Shown here piece by piece: positions 54,215 through 64,000 of a stretch of 64,000 bases of DNA (within the stretch, counting starts at the first letter, position 1; each line of letters begins with the position of its first letter). The position numbers and the translations under genes are program-made. This DNA comes from Rhynchopus euleeides (taxonomy: Eukaryota; Euglenozoa; Diplonemea; Diplonemida; Diplonemidae): positions 496,001 through 560,000 of the forward strand of contig OY723314.1 of the NCBI GenBank assembly GCA_963210315.1. The letters run 5' to 3'. Below the pieces are notes generated by a model. It had not been told where the DNA came from and made no database searches. It saw only the letters and a list, made by a program, of their open reading frames with translations.

Positions 54215-54699
54215 ACAACAATGGCATTGTATGCTGTTTTTTTTGGCACAGTGTTTGGCACTGGGGGGTGAAGTGTTTGTCTCTACTCCTGCCCCACCTA
54301 TCTCGCTCTCGCAACACTCATATCCGCCTCTGAAGACGAAACGAAAGGAAATATCGATTACAAAGCTCGCGGCTGTCGACACCCAAAAAAAAGACCCTTG
54401 TGTATGTGTGTGGTGTGTGTGCCACTTTCTGGGTCGTTTCTGTACATCAGCTGGTTGTCGACGCCAAAGAAAAACAGAAAATAAAAAGTGAAAAAAAAAG
54501 GAACATAAAAAATGTGGCAAACCTGCCCCGGCAGGGTCAGGGATTTGTTCCTGCCGATCCGGGGCACCCACACGCACGCAGCTTTCTGATGATCTCTTTC
54601 GACAAACGCCTTTCCCACCCCTTCCCCCCCCCCCCCCCAAAAAAAAATGCAAGCAAACAAACAAAACAACAGGGTTTGTCTTGAGCTTATATATGCCTG
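54215..54699. other. Short spacer between elements
   Basis: No gene; contains an A-rich stretch with AAAGTGAAAAAAAAAGG near 54485 and a C run near 54625. Confidence 0.5.
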
Positions 54700-55157
54700 C
54701 ACGGTGGGATCTTGTAAATTTTACATGTATAACTACAAGTATATACATGTATTATACATGTATAATACTTGCATGTCAACTATTATACATGTATAATACA
54801 TGTATATGCCTGAAATATACATGTAAAATACATGTATATCAAGTAAAAATACAAGTATAATACTTGCATGTCAACTATTATACATGTATTTTTACTTGAT
54901 ATACATGTATTTTACATGTATATTTCAGGCATTTACATGTATTTTACATGTATAATACTTGTCATGCAAGTATTATACATGTAAAATACTTGCATGACAA
55001 GTAAAATACTTGCATGCAAGTAAAATACATGTATTTTACTTGCATGCAAGTATTTTACTTGTCATGCAAGTATTTTACATGTATAATACTTGCATGACAA
55101 GTATTATACATGTAAAATACATGTAAATGCCTGAAATATACATGTAAAATACATGTA

Positions 55158-55959
55158 CCGTAAACGGAAATATTGTGGACCGTAATAAAGGTGAACCGTA
55201 CTATAGGTGGACCGTAAAAAAGATGGAACAAATGGGATTTTTCCGGAACTTGGAACATTTTTACGGTCCACCTATTTTACGGTTGGGATCGTGGACTTGG
55301 CGGTTTTTTTTACGAGTTCCTTCGCGACGAAGTCGCGAAGGAACCAAGGAAATCGTACGGCTGAAGCTGCAGGATTAACACCACAGGGCCTCAGCACAGA
55401 GTGTGCACTCACCATCGTCCGGGAACTGTTCTCCCACAGTTACTGCAGGGTGTACTACACTAAAGGAGTACGATTTCCCTGAATTTTTCGGGCACTGATT
55501 CACGAATTTACATCTGGAGGGAGCCCGGTGGTCTCAGCTTCTGTCTGCGCGCCCTGCCGTACTGTGGCTGCTTTTGTGGGCTCGTGCAGCAGGTTCTACT
55601 TTTACTTCTACCGGAATGCTCCTTGCATGGTACTACACTTCTCGAGGTGTGGTGGTGGGTGAGTCTCGAGGTGAGATCGTGCCTTTTCCACACGCAGGGA
55701 GGACTTGCTTCTCTTGCTGGTGTTGGTTGCGGTGGTGGAGGGAGGGTCCAAAGCTGGGAGGTCGGGAGGCCTACGTGTGGGTGTCTGCGGCGTGGAGGCC
55801 GCAGTCCGCGCCCCGCAACCCACCAGCCCGCGGGCGAAAAACGCATTGTCTTTTCCATATTCAGTCCCAATAAATGGTGGACCGTAAAAAAGATGGAACG
55901 TTTGGCCTTTTTTTGGGAACTTGGAACATTTTTACGGTCCACCCTTTTTCCGTTTACGG
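55158..55959. mobile_element. 802-bp TA-flanked element nested in the palindromic element
   Basis: Ends CCGTAAACGGAAA and complement, flanked by TA (55156-55157 and 55960-55961). Both ends carry GTGGACCGTAA and TTGGAACATTTTTACGGTCC units. The interior holds a family-A repeat (55311-55477) and unrelated sequence. No transposase. Confidence 0.85.
55311..55477 (+). repeat. Family-A repeat, inside the nested element
   Basis: Starts with a perfect hairpin GTTCCTTCGCGAC-GAA-GTCGCGAAGGAAC at 55316, then AAATCGTACGGCTGAAGC, ACCACAGGGCCTCAGCACA, GGGAACTGTTCTCCCACAG and AAAGGAGTACGATTT. A third nesting level if family A is mobile. Confidence 0.75.
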
Positions 55960-56163
55960 TATATCAAGTAAAAATACATGTATAATAGTTGACATGCAAG
56001 TATTATACTTGTATTTTTACTTGATATACATGTATTTTACATGTATATTTCAGGCATATACATGTATTATACATGTATAATAGTTGACATGCAAGTATTA
56101 TACATGTATAATACATGTATATACTTGTAGTTATACATGTAAAATTTACAAGATCCCACCGTG

Positions 56164-57216
56164 TGTCGCCCAGCCCCCCCCCCCCCTCGCGCACACAAAT
56201 GATTCTCGCCCAGCACCTTGTTCACAACAGAGAACTGCAATCGCCCCCCCCCCCCTCCCCGTTCCACGGGTTGCTTTGGATTGCGGGTTCTGACTCTTTT
56301 TTATCTGACTCTCTCTCAATATTCCCACCTGTCCCCCACCACCACCACACACACGCACACCACAAAAACCCCCTCTTCTTTCGGAACAACCAAGCGGGAA
56401 AAGAGCGTTGTATGTGTGTGTGTGTTGACCGATTTGAGTGAGTTTTTTTTTGCGCAGACCACGGCCTCACTTGCCGTTCTACCCCCCCCCCCCCCCTCCC
56501 CCCGAACAGCCGGAGGGGGGAGGGGGTGTCGAGGAGGGGGGCTGGGTGCGGGTGGCACCCACATGCACGCCCCCCACCCACCCACCCACCCCCACCCCCC
56601 TTTTCTTCCCGCCGCGAGTTATCAAAACCCTGCGCACGCTCATTCCTTGAGACAGATGATGGCGATGCTGACGCTGCGGCGTGCCTCTTTTTTTTTGTTG
56701 GTTTACTTTTTTTTTTTGCCCTTTCCCACCACCCCACCCCACTCCCCCCCCCCCCCCCCCCTCTTCCCCCATTCCTTCGACTCTCCCCCCTCCCCCCCCC
56801 CCCCCCTCCCTCTATCTCGCCGTCTCTCAACAAATGAGGAAAATTGGGCCCAGTTGAAAAAGAGCCGCTCATCGCTGTCCCGCCCCCCCTCCCCTTTCTT
56901 CGGCCCTCCTCACCACCCCGCCGCCTTGTCTGCTGCCGTTATGCAAGTGGGGGGGGGGGGGATTTTTTTCGGAATCTGAAGGTCGCGCAGAAAGGGTTTT
57001 GTTTGACAGGCCGCTGCTCACACTATACCACCATTTCCCGTAATGATTGACAACGTGTCGCCGGATGCTACAATCCTGAAGCAAAATCAGATTAAGCTCG
57101 TCAGATGCAGACGCCACGTGTCACACTATACCACCATTCCCCCCCCCCCCCCCCATCACTCACCCCACCCCACCTCCCCCGCCACGCAGACACACACGAA
57201 CCACAAGGGCCCGAAG
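56164..57216. other. Region between the nested element and the second Akt-like kinase
   Basis: C runs near 56172, 56247, 56481, 56742 and 57139, CA-rich stretches, and a TATACCACCATT segment that occurs twice, near 57024 and 57128, upstream of the kinase start. No gene supported. Confidence 0.5.
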
Positions 57217-59363
57217 ATGACGGACCAACCTGAGTGCTCCGGGTTTCTGAAGAAGGCAGGCGGGAGCATGATGAAGCGGGACCAGGACCGGTGGTTCGAG
57301 CTGAAGAGCAAGAAGCTCTTCTACTTCAAGGCGCGCCCCGCAGTGAAGGGCGAGCGTCCCCTGGGCATGATTGATCTGAGGGACACGATGGTCACTGAGG
57401 ACCCCCGGAAGCGCCTTGGTTGGACCATCACAGGGCCTAACATGCACAAGCCCTACACCCTGTATGCGGCAAACGAGCAGGAGAAGAGGCTGTGGGTTCA
57501 CAAGATCAGAGAGAGCAAAGCCGCCGCAGGGAAGCAGGAGATTGAGCTGGCAGCAGGGTCTGATGATGAGGACGACATCTTCGAGCAGCCGAAGCAGATC
57601 GGTTTGGATGACTTCGATCTGCTGTGTGTCGTCGGTAAGGGGTCCTTCGGGAAGGTGATGCAGGTGCGGAAGAAGGACACGAAGGAGGTCTTCGCGATGA
57701 AGTGCATGTCGAAGGAGCTGATCCTGCGCGAGGGTCTCGTGGAGCACATGAAGGCGGAGAAGAACATCCTCGGCGCCATCAACCACCCCTACATCGTGAA
57801 GCTGCACTACGCCTTCCAGACTGCCGACTCTCTCTTCCTCATTCTCGACTTCCTCTCAGGGGGCGAGCTGTTCTACCACCTGTCGCAGGTCGGTACATTT
57901 ACCGAGAGCCGTGCGAAGTTCTACACCGCACAGATCGGGCTTGCCCTGGGACACCTCCACAGCCTCAACATCATCTACCGCGACCTGAAGCCGGAGAACT
58001 GCGTCCTCGACGCGAAGGGGAACTGCTGCATCACCGACTTCGGGCTGGCAAAGCCTGGGATCAACGGCAAGGAGGAGGCCACAACGTTCTGTGGCACTCC
58101 TGAGTACCTTGCCCCGGAGTTCCTGAAGGGCAGTGGCCACGGGCGTGCGGTCGACTGGTGGTCCCTCGGCATCCTGCTGTACGAGATGGTCACGGGTATG
58201 ATTCACTTGTTGTCGGCAGTAGTGTCTATTCATCCACCCGTTTGCTAATTTAGGGTGTGGCGTGGTCTGGTGGCTGGCATCTCACCCCCACCCCACCCGC
58301 CTGCAAATATGAGGGCCCACGTTGCTGAGGGTGTCGGGGGTGACCTGCCGCCTTCGTTTTCGACTCTTCTCTCACCTCCCGAATGCATGCCCGTTATCTA
58401 CACCAATGCCACCCGCCACCACTCCCACAGGTCTGCCGCCGTTCTACAGCGACAACATCAACGAGATGTACGAGCTGATTCTGCACAAGAAGCTCACATT
58501 CCCGAGCAGTGGTATGGATGTGCACTGCACACTGCATCTGTGTTTGCCACGCGATATTTTTTTTACGAGCGACGAAGCGTAGCGAAGTCGCGAAGGAACA
58601 AAGGAAATCGTACGACTGAAGCTTTTGGATTAGCACCTTCATGCCACTTCACAGGGCCTCAACACAGCCTTGAGACAGCAAGTGTGCGCTCAACAAAAGG
58701 TAGTCCGGAACTGTTCTCCCACAGTTGCTGGACAGGGTGTCTATAATAAAGCGAAAGGAGTACGATTTTCACACACAGCAAGGAGATTGTCAGTGAAAAA
58801 GATAGTTGGCAGCGCTTTGGGTGGCAACCACAATCTCACCTTGCCTTGTTGCTATGACTGTACGCAAACAACGCCTTATCTTTTTTGCGCGCTCAACACA
58901 AAAAAGTAGTCCGGAACTCTGTTCTCCCACAGATGCTGGACAGGGTGTCTACAGTAGAGCAAAAGGAGCACAATGTTGCCAGCGTTGGATTTTCTACCCC
59001 CCCCCCCCCTCCCCGTTTTCTGACCGAAAACACCCCCCTCCCCCTGTTGCAGGCATGAGCGCTAGCGCACGTGATCTGTGCACGAAGCTTCTCGAGCGCA
59101 CCCCTGACAAGCGTCTCCAGGACGAGACAGAGTTCCGGCAGCACGCATTCTTCACCGACATGGACTTCGAGGCACTGCTGGACGGGAAGCTCAAGGTCCC
59201 CTTTGTGCCTGACCAGAAGGCGCTGAACTTCGAGAGCGAGTTCACTGACCTCCCCGCGCGCCACAGCGTCGCCGCCGTGGTTGCCGCCGGGGTGGAAGCG
59301 GGGCAGTTCAACAACTTCCACTTCGACCGCAGGGCACACCGCAGCAAGCAGGGCAGCAGCTGA
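57217..59363 (+). CDS. Akt/PKB-like AGC kinase with N-terminal PH domain (paralogue 2, three exons, 456 aa)
   Basis: Exons 57217-58195, 58431-58511 and 59053-59363 join in phase 1 over GT-AG introns, at the same protein positions as the paralogue. PH domain (about 8-100): CSGFLKKAGGSMMKRDQDRW, FELKSKKLFYFKARPAVKG, EKRLWVHKIRESK. A short acidic linker (GSDDEDDIFEQPKQ) replaces the long Ser/Thr-rich one. Kinase: GKGSFGKV, VFAMK (about 160), YRDLKPEN (about 254), DFGLAKPG, T-loop TFCGTPEYLAPEF (T about 290), then GLPPFYSDNINEMYELILHK. The tail has FESEFTDLPARHS and hydrophobic motif FNNFHF with His in place of Ser/Thr. The size is close to animal Akt. Undamaged and probably active. Confidence 0.93.
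58196..58430 (+). other. Intron 1 of Akt-like paralogue 2
   Basis: 235 bases, GTATGA to CCCACAG, phase 1, no repeat recognised. Confidence 0.88.
58564..58769 (+). repeat. Family-A repeat in a kinase intron
   Basis: Almost the same as 29281-29485, including GAAGCGTAGCGAAGTCGCGA, CTTCACAGGGCCT and CTATAATAAAGCGAAAGGAG then TACGATTTT. Confidence 0.85.
58776..58886 (+). repeat. Family-B repeat in a kinase intron
   Basis: ATTGTCAGTGAAAAAGATAG, TTGGCAGCGCTTTGGGTG, CTTGTTGCTATGACTGTACG and CAAACAACGCCTTATC before a T run. Confidence 0.75.
58888..58974 (+). repeat. Partial family-A repeat in a kinase intron
   Basis: Only the right half: GCGCTCAACAC, AGTAGTCCGGAACTCTGTTC, GATGCTGGACAGGGTGTCTA and AAAAGGAGCACAATG. 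Confidence 0.7.
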
Positions 59364-61166
59364 GCCCACACCACACCACCCCCCCTGCGTTGCCACCCAA
59401 CACGCCCCTGTGAGGATCTCTCCTTGCAGGCTCTTTTCGCTCGCCCCGCTCCCCCCCACCTCTCCTCCCCTCACCAACACTAGCCTTTCGGGGTGCAAGG
59501 GGGGGGGGGGGTCACAAGGAGGGATCGGGTTGTTCAGTCACCGGCAGAGGTGAGGTGTGCGTGTGTTGTGTCGGTTGTGGGGGGGGGGGGGGGGTGAGGT
59601 TGGGTTATATATGCGTGCGCAGCCTCCCCCCCACCCCCCGCCCCTTCCTCCCGGTTTTGGGTTTTTTTTCAATATTATTTTGGCATCGTGTTGTTTATTT
59701 TTTCTTCAGCCAAAAAAAATCAAAGTCTGAAACCTGGAATGGCGGGGCACTTCCTCTATCTCTCTCTCTCTCTCTCTCCCTCGCCCAGGGAAGATGTTAG
59801 AAACAAAAAAAAGTGGCCAAATATATCGTTCGAATGACAAAGTGGACACAAAGTGCATACCTCCACACGTGCCCCCCCCCCCCTTCCCTCTTATCCCCTG
59901 CTCTTTGGTTGGCTCTGACATTGATATGTCACCACCCCTCCCTCCCTCCCTCCCATCGTCTCTTCGTGCGTCGCAGTGCATTACTTTGTGTTTGGGGAAA
60001 GGGAGTGGGGGTGGAGGGGGGGGGGGGGAGGGACGGGTCAAGTTTTCATTACTTTTTAAAAAAATGCTGTCAAAAAAAAGAGGTCATGGCATTTCCTGCC
60101 TGCTGTTTTGTTACAGTGGCGGCCTTGCCTTCTTTTTTGCACATAACACACCTGTGTGGTACGGGAAATGCTACGAGGAACGCGATGGACTCGGGACTGC
60201 TGCTGGCCTCTCTTGCTATGGTTTACTTATGTTTCGTGCTCCACCTGCTCCACCTCATTCTGCACTTCAGATGATCCACTTCACGTGGGTTACGGGGTTT
60301 GGGACAACGATGATATGTTGTGTCCGACGACAAGGTAAGGTAAGCTCATCGAGGTACACCAAACCGGAGTTGTCAAATCAAAAAAAAAATATGGGGGGGG
60401 GGGGGTTCAAAGTGCAAGAGGTGGAGCCCGTTCAACAGGTGGAAGCGTCCAATGCAACACTCACAGCATAGAGGCCAAGTGTTTCTCGTAGTATTTTTCT
60501 TTATTCTGATGGCGGCAAGGATCACCCACCCACCCCACCCACCACCCACCCCTCCACCATCCACACGTTGCCGCACCCCCCCCCCCCCCCTTGCGACAAT
60601 TTGCCGTAGTTTACAATGTTGCTTGGGGAGGGCGGGGTGGGTGGGTAGGTGGGCCAGGTGGTTGGGTGTTGGTGATGATTTTTCCACAGTTTGCTCTCTC
60701 TCTCTCTCTCTCTCTCCCTCAAACACTTCGTGACTTGTTGGCAAGCGTGCCTGATCCCCCGGAAGCGCCAGTCAAAGCAGACGGAGCAGATTGCACTCTC
60801 TCTGCCCCCTCCCGGTGTGGTGAGTTCTTCTTGCTTTGGCTGTTGCATCTTATACTCCGCGAGCACAACACCTTCGGGCGACACGTGTATGTGTTTGCCT
60901 GCTGTCTGCTCGACCCACACGTTGGGCGTAGAGGGTGGGTTACCGAGATAGGAAGAGCAACGGCAGCCCCCTCTCGAGAGGAAGAGAGATGGCCAAAAAA
61001 TGTTCAGACCGTTCAAAACAGCTGGATCTAGATTCGGGACTGTGGGGGTCTTCGCTAAGGGGTGATCGTCAGTGCATTTCTGGTGCATTTCCTAAGGAAA
61101 CTAGGTGAGAACTGACGGAGAATAACGAAGCAGAACGACCAGCGAAGACCCCCTGTGTGTGTGTGT
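59364..61166. other. 3' flank of Akt-like paralogue 2 and intergenic DNA
   Basis: G and C runs near 59498, 59580, 59873 and 60580, CT microsatellites near 59758 and 60690, and a family-H copy (60950-61023). A frame near 60591-61031 contains a few plausible residues but no support. No gene called. Confidence 0.5.
60950..61023 (+). repeat. Family-H repeat, diverged copy
   Basis: GAGCAACGGCAG, CCCCCTCTCGAGAGG, GAGATGGCCAAAAAATGTTC and CGTTCAAAACAG. Confidence 0.5.
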
Positions 61167-62066
61167 GGTTACAAAGTTTTAAGGCGGTGTCGCCCTGCAC
61201 GGGCAGTAGCACCTCCCCTTCAGTATCGCACTCCCGAAGGATTCCCCAACACGACGTGACACCGGTTTCGACGCGTACTCTTCGTACCCCTCCCCCCGGC
61301 CGCGTCTCTTCAGCGAAGAACCGGGGATAATCGGACCAGGGCTAGCTAAACCCTGGTGGTGTCACGGGTGGGGTTGGAGAGGGAGAAAAGGAAGAAATGT
61401 AGTTGCGAAAAAGTCAAACACTGACACGTGAAATCAATAAAAAGGCGGTATATATTGCCCCCTTGCTGCGACAAAGACACTAAATAGTCAGGCCGCTCCA
61501 AGAGTCTTGAGGGCTTGAAGGAAGAAACAGGTTGCTGGTGAGTCTCAGGAGCAGGCACCTTTTGTCCGCCCACATGACCTTCGCCCGAAGGCGAACCTCG
61601 TCCAGCTTGGCTCGATCGCCACAGAGAAGGGGATCATTCTCCGCTGTGGTGAACATCTTAAAAACCGAGGGTGCAGAGGTGGGGCAGCCCACTGGTGCGA
61701 CAGCAGGCCGCTCCCGGATAGCTATAACTAGTGCATAGGAAGCATACGACGGCACACGCAACAGATGCCGAAGGCACAACGGCGGGTCACTTTTAACCAC
61801 CAGAGGAGTGGCACTCCCGAGGGGTGGGGAAGGGGGGGTAGTCACAACACTTTCGAAGGAAGTAAAGGGGCAAATGGGATGTTTTGTGCAAGGTAGAAAG
61901 GAAGTCACAACATGAGGCAGGGGGGATTGCTCGTGTGTGTGTGTGTGTGTGTTGTACCTCGCAGCAGAGGCTATACAGGCAACATCAAGTTAAGATCAGT
62001 GTGGCTGCGGTGTGTTCTGCAACTGCGACAAGAGAAGTTTGTTCCCGTGTGGAGTGTGTATGTAAC
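61167..62066. repeat. 0.9-kb dispersed repeat, copy 3
   Basis: Full-length match to 29948-30848, same orientation, 31 kb away, with about ten base differences seen. Keeps the GTGACACC/GGTGTCAC outer helix and the minus-strand 142-codon frame (61908-61480). Confidence 0.8.
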
Positions 62067-62759
62067 GTGTGTCCTTCGACACTTTGCGTTGTGACCAAAG
62101 CCCCCCCCCCCCCCCCCCGGGCATTGCCTTGGGGAGTGCAAAACGTGATGCGCGCGGGAGGAGTGGTGGTGGTGGTGGTCAGTATGTTGCGACCGACATC
62201 CCGCGGGAACCACACACCCCCCCGCCCTCCCCTCCCCACCCACCCCTCGCTGTGACGTTATCCTTCCCGTGCAGCTGCCAAAAAAACAGGTAAAGCCGCC
62301 TATAACCTTGGCACTGGGTTATCGGTTCTTTCTTCCCCCAACCCCACCCCCCCCCCCCCCTTCACACCCTGCCCACCCCACCCATCCCCACAGAAAAAAA
62401 GTTACTATCCCTAAACCGATGCGATGTGGGGGAAGAGAGGGGTCAAAAAAATGGGGGGGGGGGTGGCTGCAGCTTGGGGTGCTGTGTGGCAGCCTCTGCC
62501 CTCACAATGCTCATGTCTTGTCGAGGCCGGGAAAACAATCAGAAAATATTTTTATCGGCCTGGAGACGGGCTCGTTGTTGCCCGCACGGTGTCACCTGAC
62601 GTCTTCGGAGCGATCAACCCCTCTCCTCAGAACAGTCAAAAAAAAGTGGTGTGTGCTGCTGATTTTGTACCCCCCTCCCACCCCCCCGAGGGGAGGGGAG
62701 GGGTGGCACTCTCAGGCACAACAAGTATTACCAGCCCTGGTCCCCATGATTCATTGAAC
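62067..62759. other. Intergenic region
   Basis: C runs near 62101 and 62348, G run near 62452. No gene or known repeat found. Confidence 0.5.
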
Positions 62760-63938
62760 CAGGGGATAAGATAGGTCTGGTTTTCCGGTTTTCAAAACCA
62801 GGGTTTCCCGGTTCCCGGTTTTCTGGAAAAAAAAAAAGGTCGATCTCATTTTCGGCGTTTTTTTTGTGACTTTGGGACAGTAAAACAGTCAGAAAAAACG
62901 CCATAAAAAAATAGAAAGTGACCCCATCGTGATCCGCACAGAGCTCAAATAGTCCAAAGAAGGCAGAGAAGCGGAGAAGAAAAAATGGACCTAGCGGGTG
63001 GCCCGGTGGGTGGTGATGCCCTCGTCATGCAGGTCTCTTCTGTTTTGAAGGTGCACACATGGTGGACTCCAGCCACCATGTCTAAGAGGGAGTCTAAGAC
63101 TGCAGTCTGTACTGGATACGGGAGTCTATTTTCCAGCTAATTTACGCTAAGACTCCCGCTAGTTGAGACTCATGGGAGACACACGGTGTACTCCAGCGGA
63201 GGTAGGGTAACCTCCGCTGGAGTTCACCGTGTCGTCTGCCTCTGTGCAGCGTCACTCGGTGCCATCGAATACATGGCGACAGCCCACCAACTCGAGACAG
63301 ATCTGCTTGTCTGGAGGGCTGAGACGAGAACACGAACGACTTTCAAGCAGTCTTGAAGGTCGCCAAGCCTATTGGGGGCAACTAACAGATGAGATTTGTT
63401 TGTTGCCTGTCGTCACAGCTAGGTGCCCATCTCCTCGACAACGGAATGTGTGCAGAGATCTCGTGGACCCTTTGGCCATTCTGTCGTGCACCCACTCCAC
63501 CCACAACGCACACCTATCACGAGTGGTCGCTCCCCCGTCCTCCTCCACCCTGAAGGTTGAACCCTCAAGGACAAGTGATCTCCTGCTGGCCGGGCTGCGA
63601 TACAGCGAAGCCTTCCTACTTACAAGCGAATCCAGACTGTAGGGAACAGATGTTCACTACCGTGGCCTCCGGCGGCTGGGGGGCTCCGCCCCCCAGACCC
63701 CCCCTGCGTAAAAACATTGCACCAGACCTTTTTTGGCCGAGAGTCCAAACTTTCAAAGCAGCTGCTGCGCCTGCCCCACCAAGCAGCCTCAGTACGACAG
63801 GACGCGCGCAGGCACCGGGCCCTCTCAGATTCTGGGAGGGTTTGCGCGGGTCGCGCGCGCCGAAGGCGCGCGCGAAAAATTTTCAAAACCAGAAAAACCG
63901 GAAAACGGCGCCAGAAAAAAAGTCTATCTTATACCCTG
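62760..63938. mobile_element. Non-autonomous hAT-like element (1179 bp), copy 2, inverted
   Basis: Reverse complement of 53028-54206 with scattered differences. Ends CAGGGGATAAGATAG and CTATCTTATACCCTG. ATTGAAC lies on both sides (62753-62759 and 63939-63945), a 7-base duplication, probably 8 originally. Carries the same internal hairpins and GC-palindrome module (about 63650-63710). Confidence 0.9.
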
Positions 63939-63946
63939 ATTGAACG

Positions 63947-64000
63947 AACCCGGAAAAAAAAGTTATCATCGCTGCAAAAATAAATAAATAAATAGCAACA
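63947..64000. other. Window end
   Basis: A-rich sequence with a short AAAT/TAAA tandem near 63980. Nothing else visible. Confidence 0.5.

Larger units (their letters stand above)
54700..56163. mobile_element. Palindromic-array element with CACGG ends, split by a TA-flanked element
   Basis: CACGGTGGGATCTTGTAAAT at the left and its complement at the right, with TG outside on both sides. The left arm (54700-55155) and right arm (55962-56163) are inverted repeats made of ATACATGTA, TACTTGCATG, GCATGACAAGTA and GTATTATACATG palindromes. Ends and module style match the 17552-20814 element, of which it may be a non-autonomous relative. Confidence 0.8.
58512..59052 (+). other. Intron 2 of Akt-like paralogue 2
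   Basis: 541 bases, GTATGG to GTTGCAG, phase 1. It is nearly filled by a family-A copy (58564-58769), a family-B copy (58776-58886) and a partial family-A copy (58888-58974), followed by a C run before the acceptor. Confidence 0.88.

Noticed and set aside
60191-60471. Possible short gene downstream of the second kinase
   Set aside because: Two overlapping frames of equal length, no ordered sequence, and a G run in the middle.

Overview
The window is nuclear DNA from a unicellular eukaryote that I cannot place in a lineage. The evidence is a kinesin-3, two PH-domain AGC kinases interrupted by ordinary GT-AG introns, and a large variety of eukaryotic transposable elements. Coding DNA is GC-rich. 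Intergenic DNA is sparse in genes and full of unusually long C or G homopolymers (up to about 20 bases), microsatellites and short inverted repeats.

Host genes, left to right: the 3' end of a glycoside hydrolase family 92 alpha-mannosidase (3-899 +); one intronless giant kinesin-3 (3697-12186 +) whose tail is an internally duplicated coiled coil; an Akt-like PH/AGC kinase in three exons (21049-23610 +); a doubtful proline/serine-rich gene (47117-47944 -); and a second, shorter Akt-like kinase (57217-59363 +) with introns at the same places and phase. The two kinases are nearly identical at nucleotide level in blocks of the kinase domain but clearly diverged in the PH domain, which suggests gene conversion.

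Most of the rest is mobile DNA. hAT-like elements with 8-bp or near-8-bp target duplications lie at 12420-13110, 38210-39458, 53028-54206 and 62760-63938; the last two are inverted copies of one family. TA-flanked elements with G-rich or CCGTA ends lie at 24356-27334 (pogo-like, with transposase), 25679-26147, 31497-32646, 39704-41227, 51047-51391 and 55158-55959. Two elements have CACGG ends and subterminal arrays of small palindromes (17552-20814 and 54700-56163). There is a three-level nest at 24029-27387 and a two-level nest at 54700-56163.

Two tyrosine-recombinase retrotransposons (DIRS order) lie at about 33.3-37.6 kb (+) and 42.6-46.8 kb (-). Both have the recombinase upstream of RT-RNase H, with the RT frame open across the recombinase gene in the same relative frame. 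This order resembles VIPER/TATE elements of trypanosomatids more than classical DIRS1.

Several undescribed dispersed repeat families recur between genes and inside the kinase introns. I call them A (about 200 bp, AAATCGTAC ends), B (about 140 bp, flanking the first tyrosine-recombinase element), C, D (53 bp, possible structured RNA), H (about 95 bp, hairpin plus CGTTCAAAA pairs), a 0.9-kb repeat in three copies, and a 109-bp MITE. All similarities were judged by eye; no alignment, folding or database search was run.
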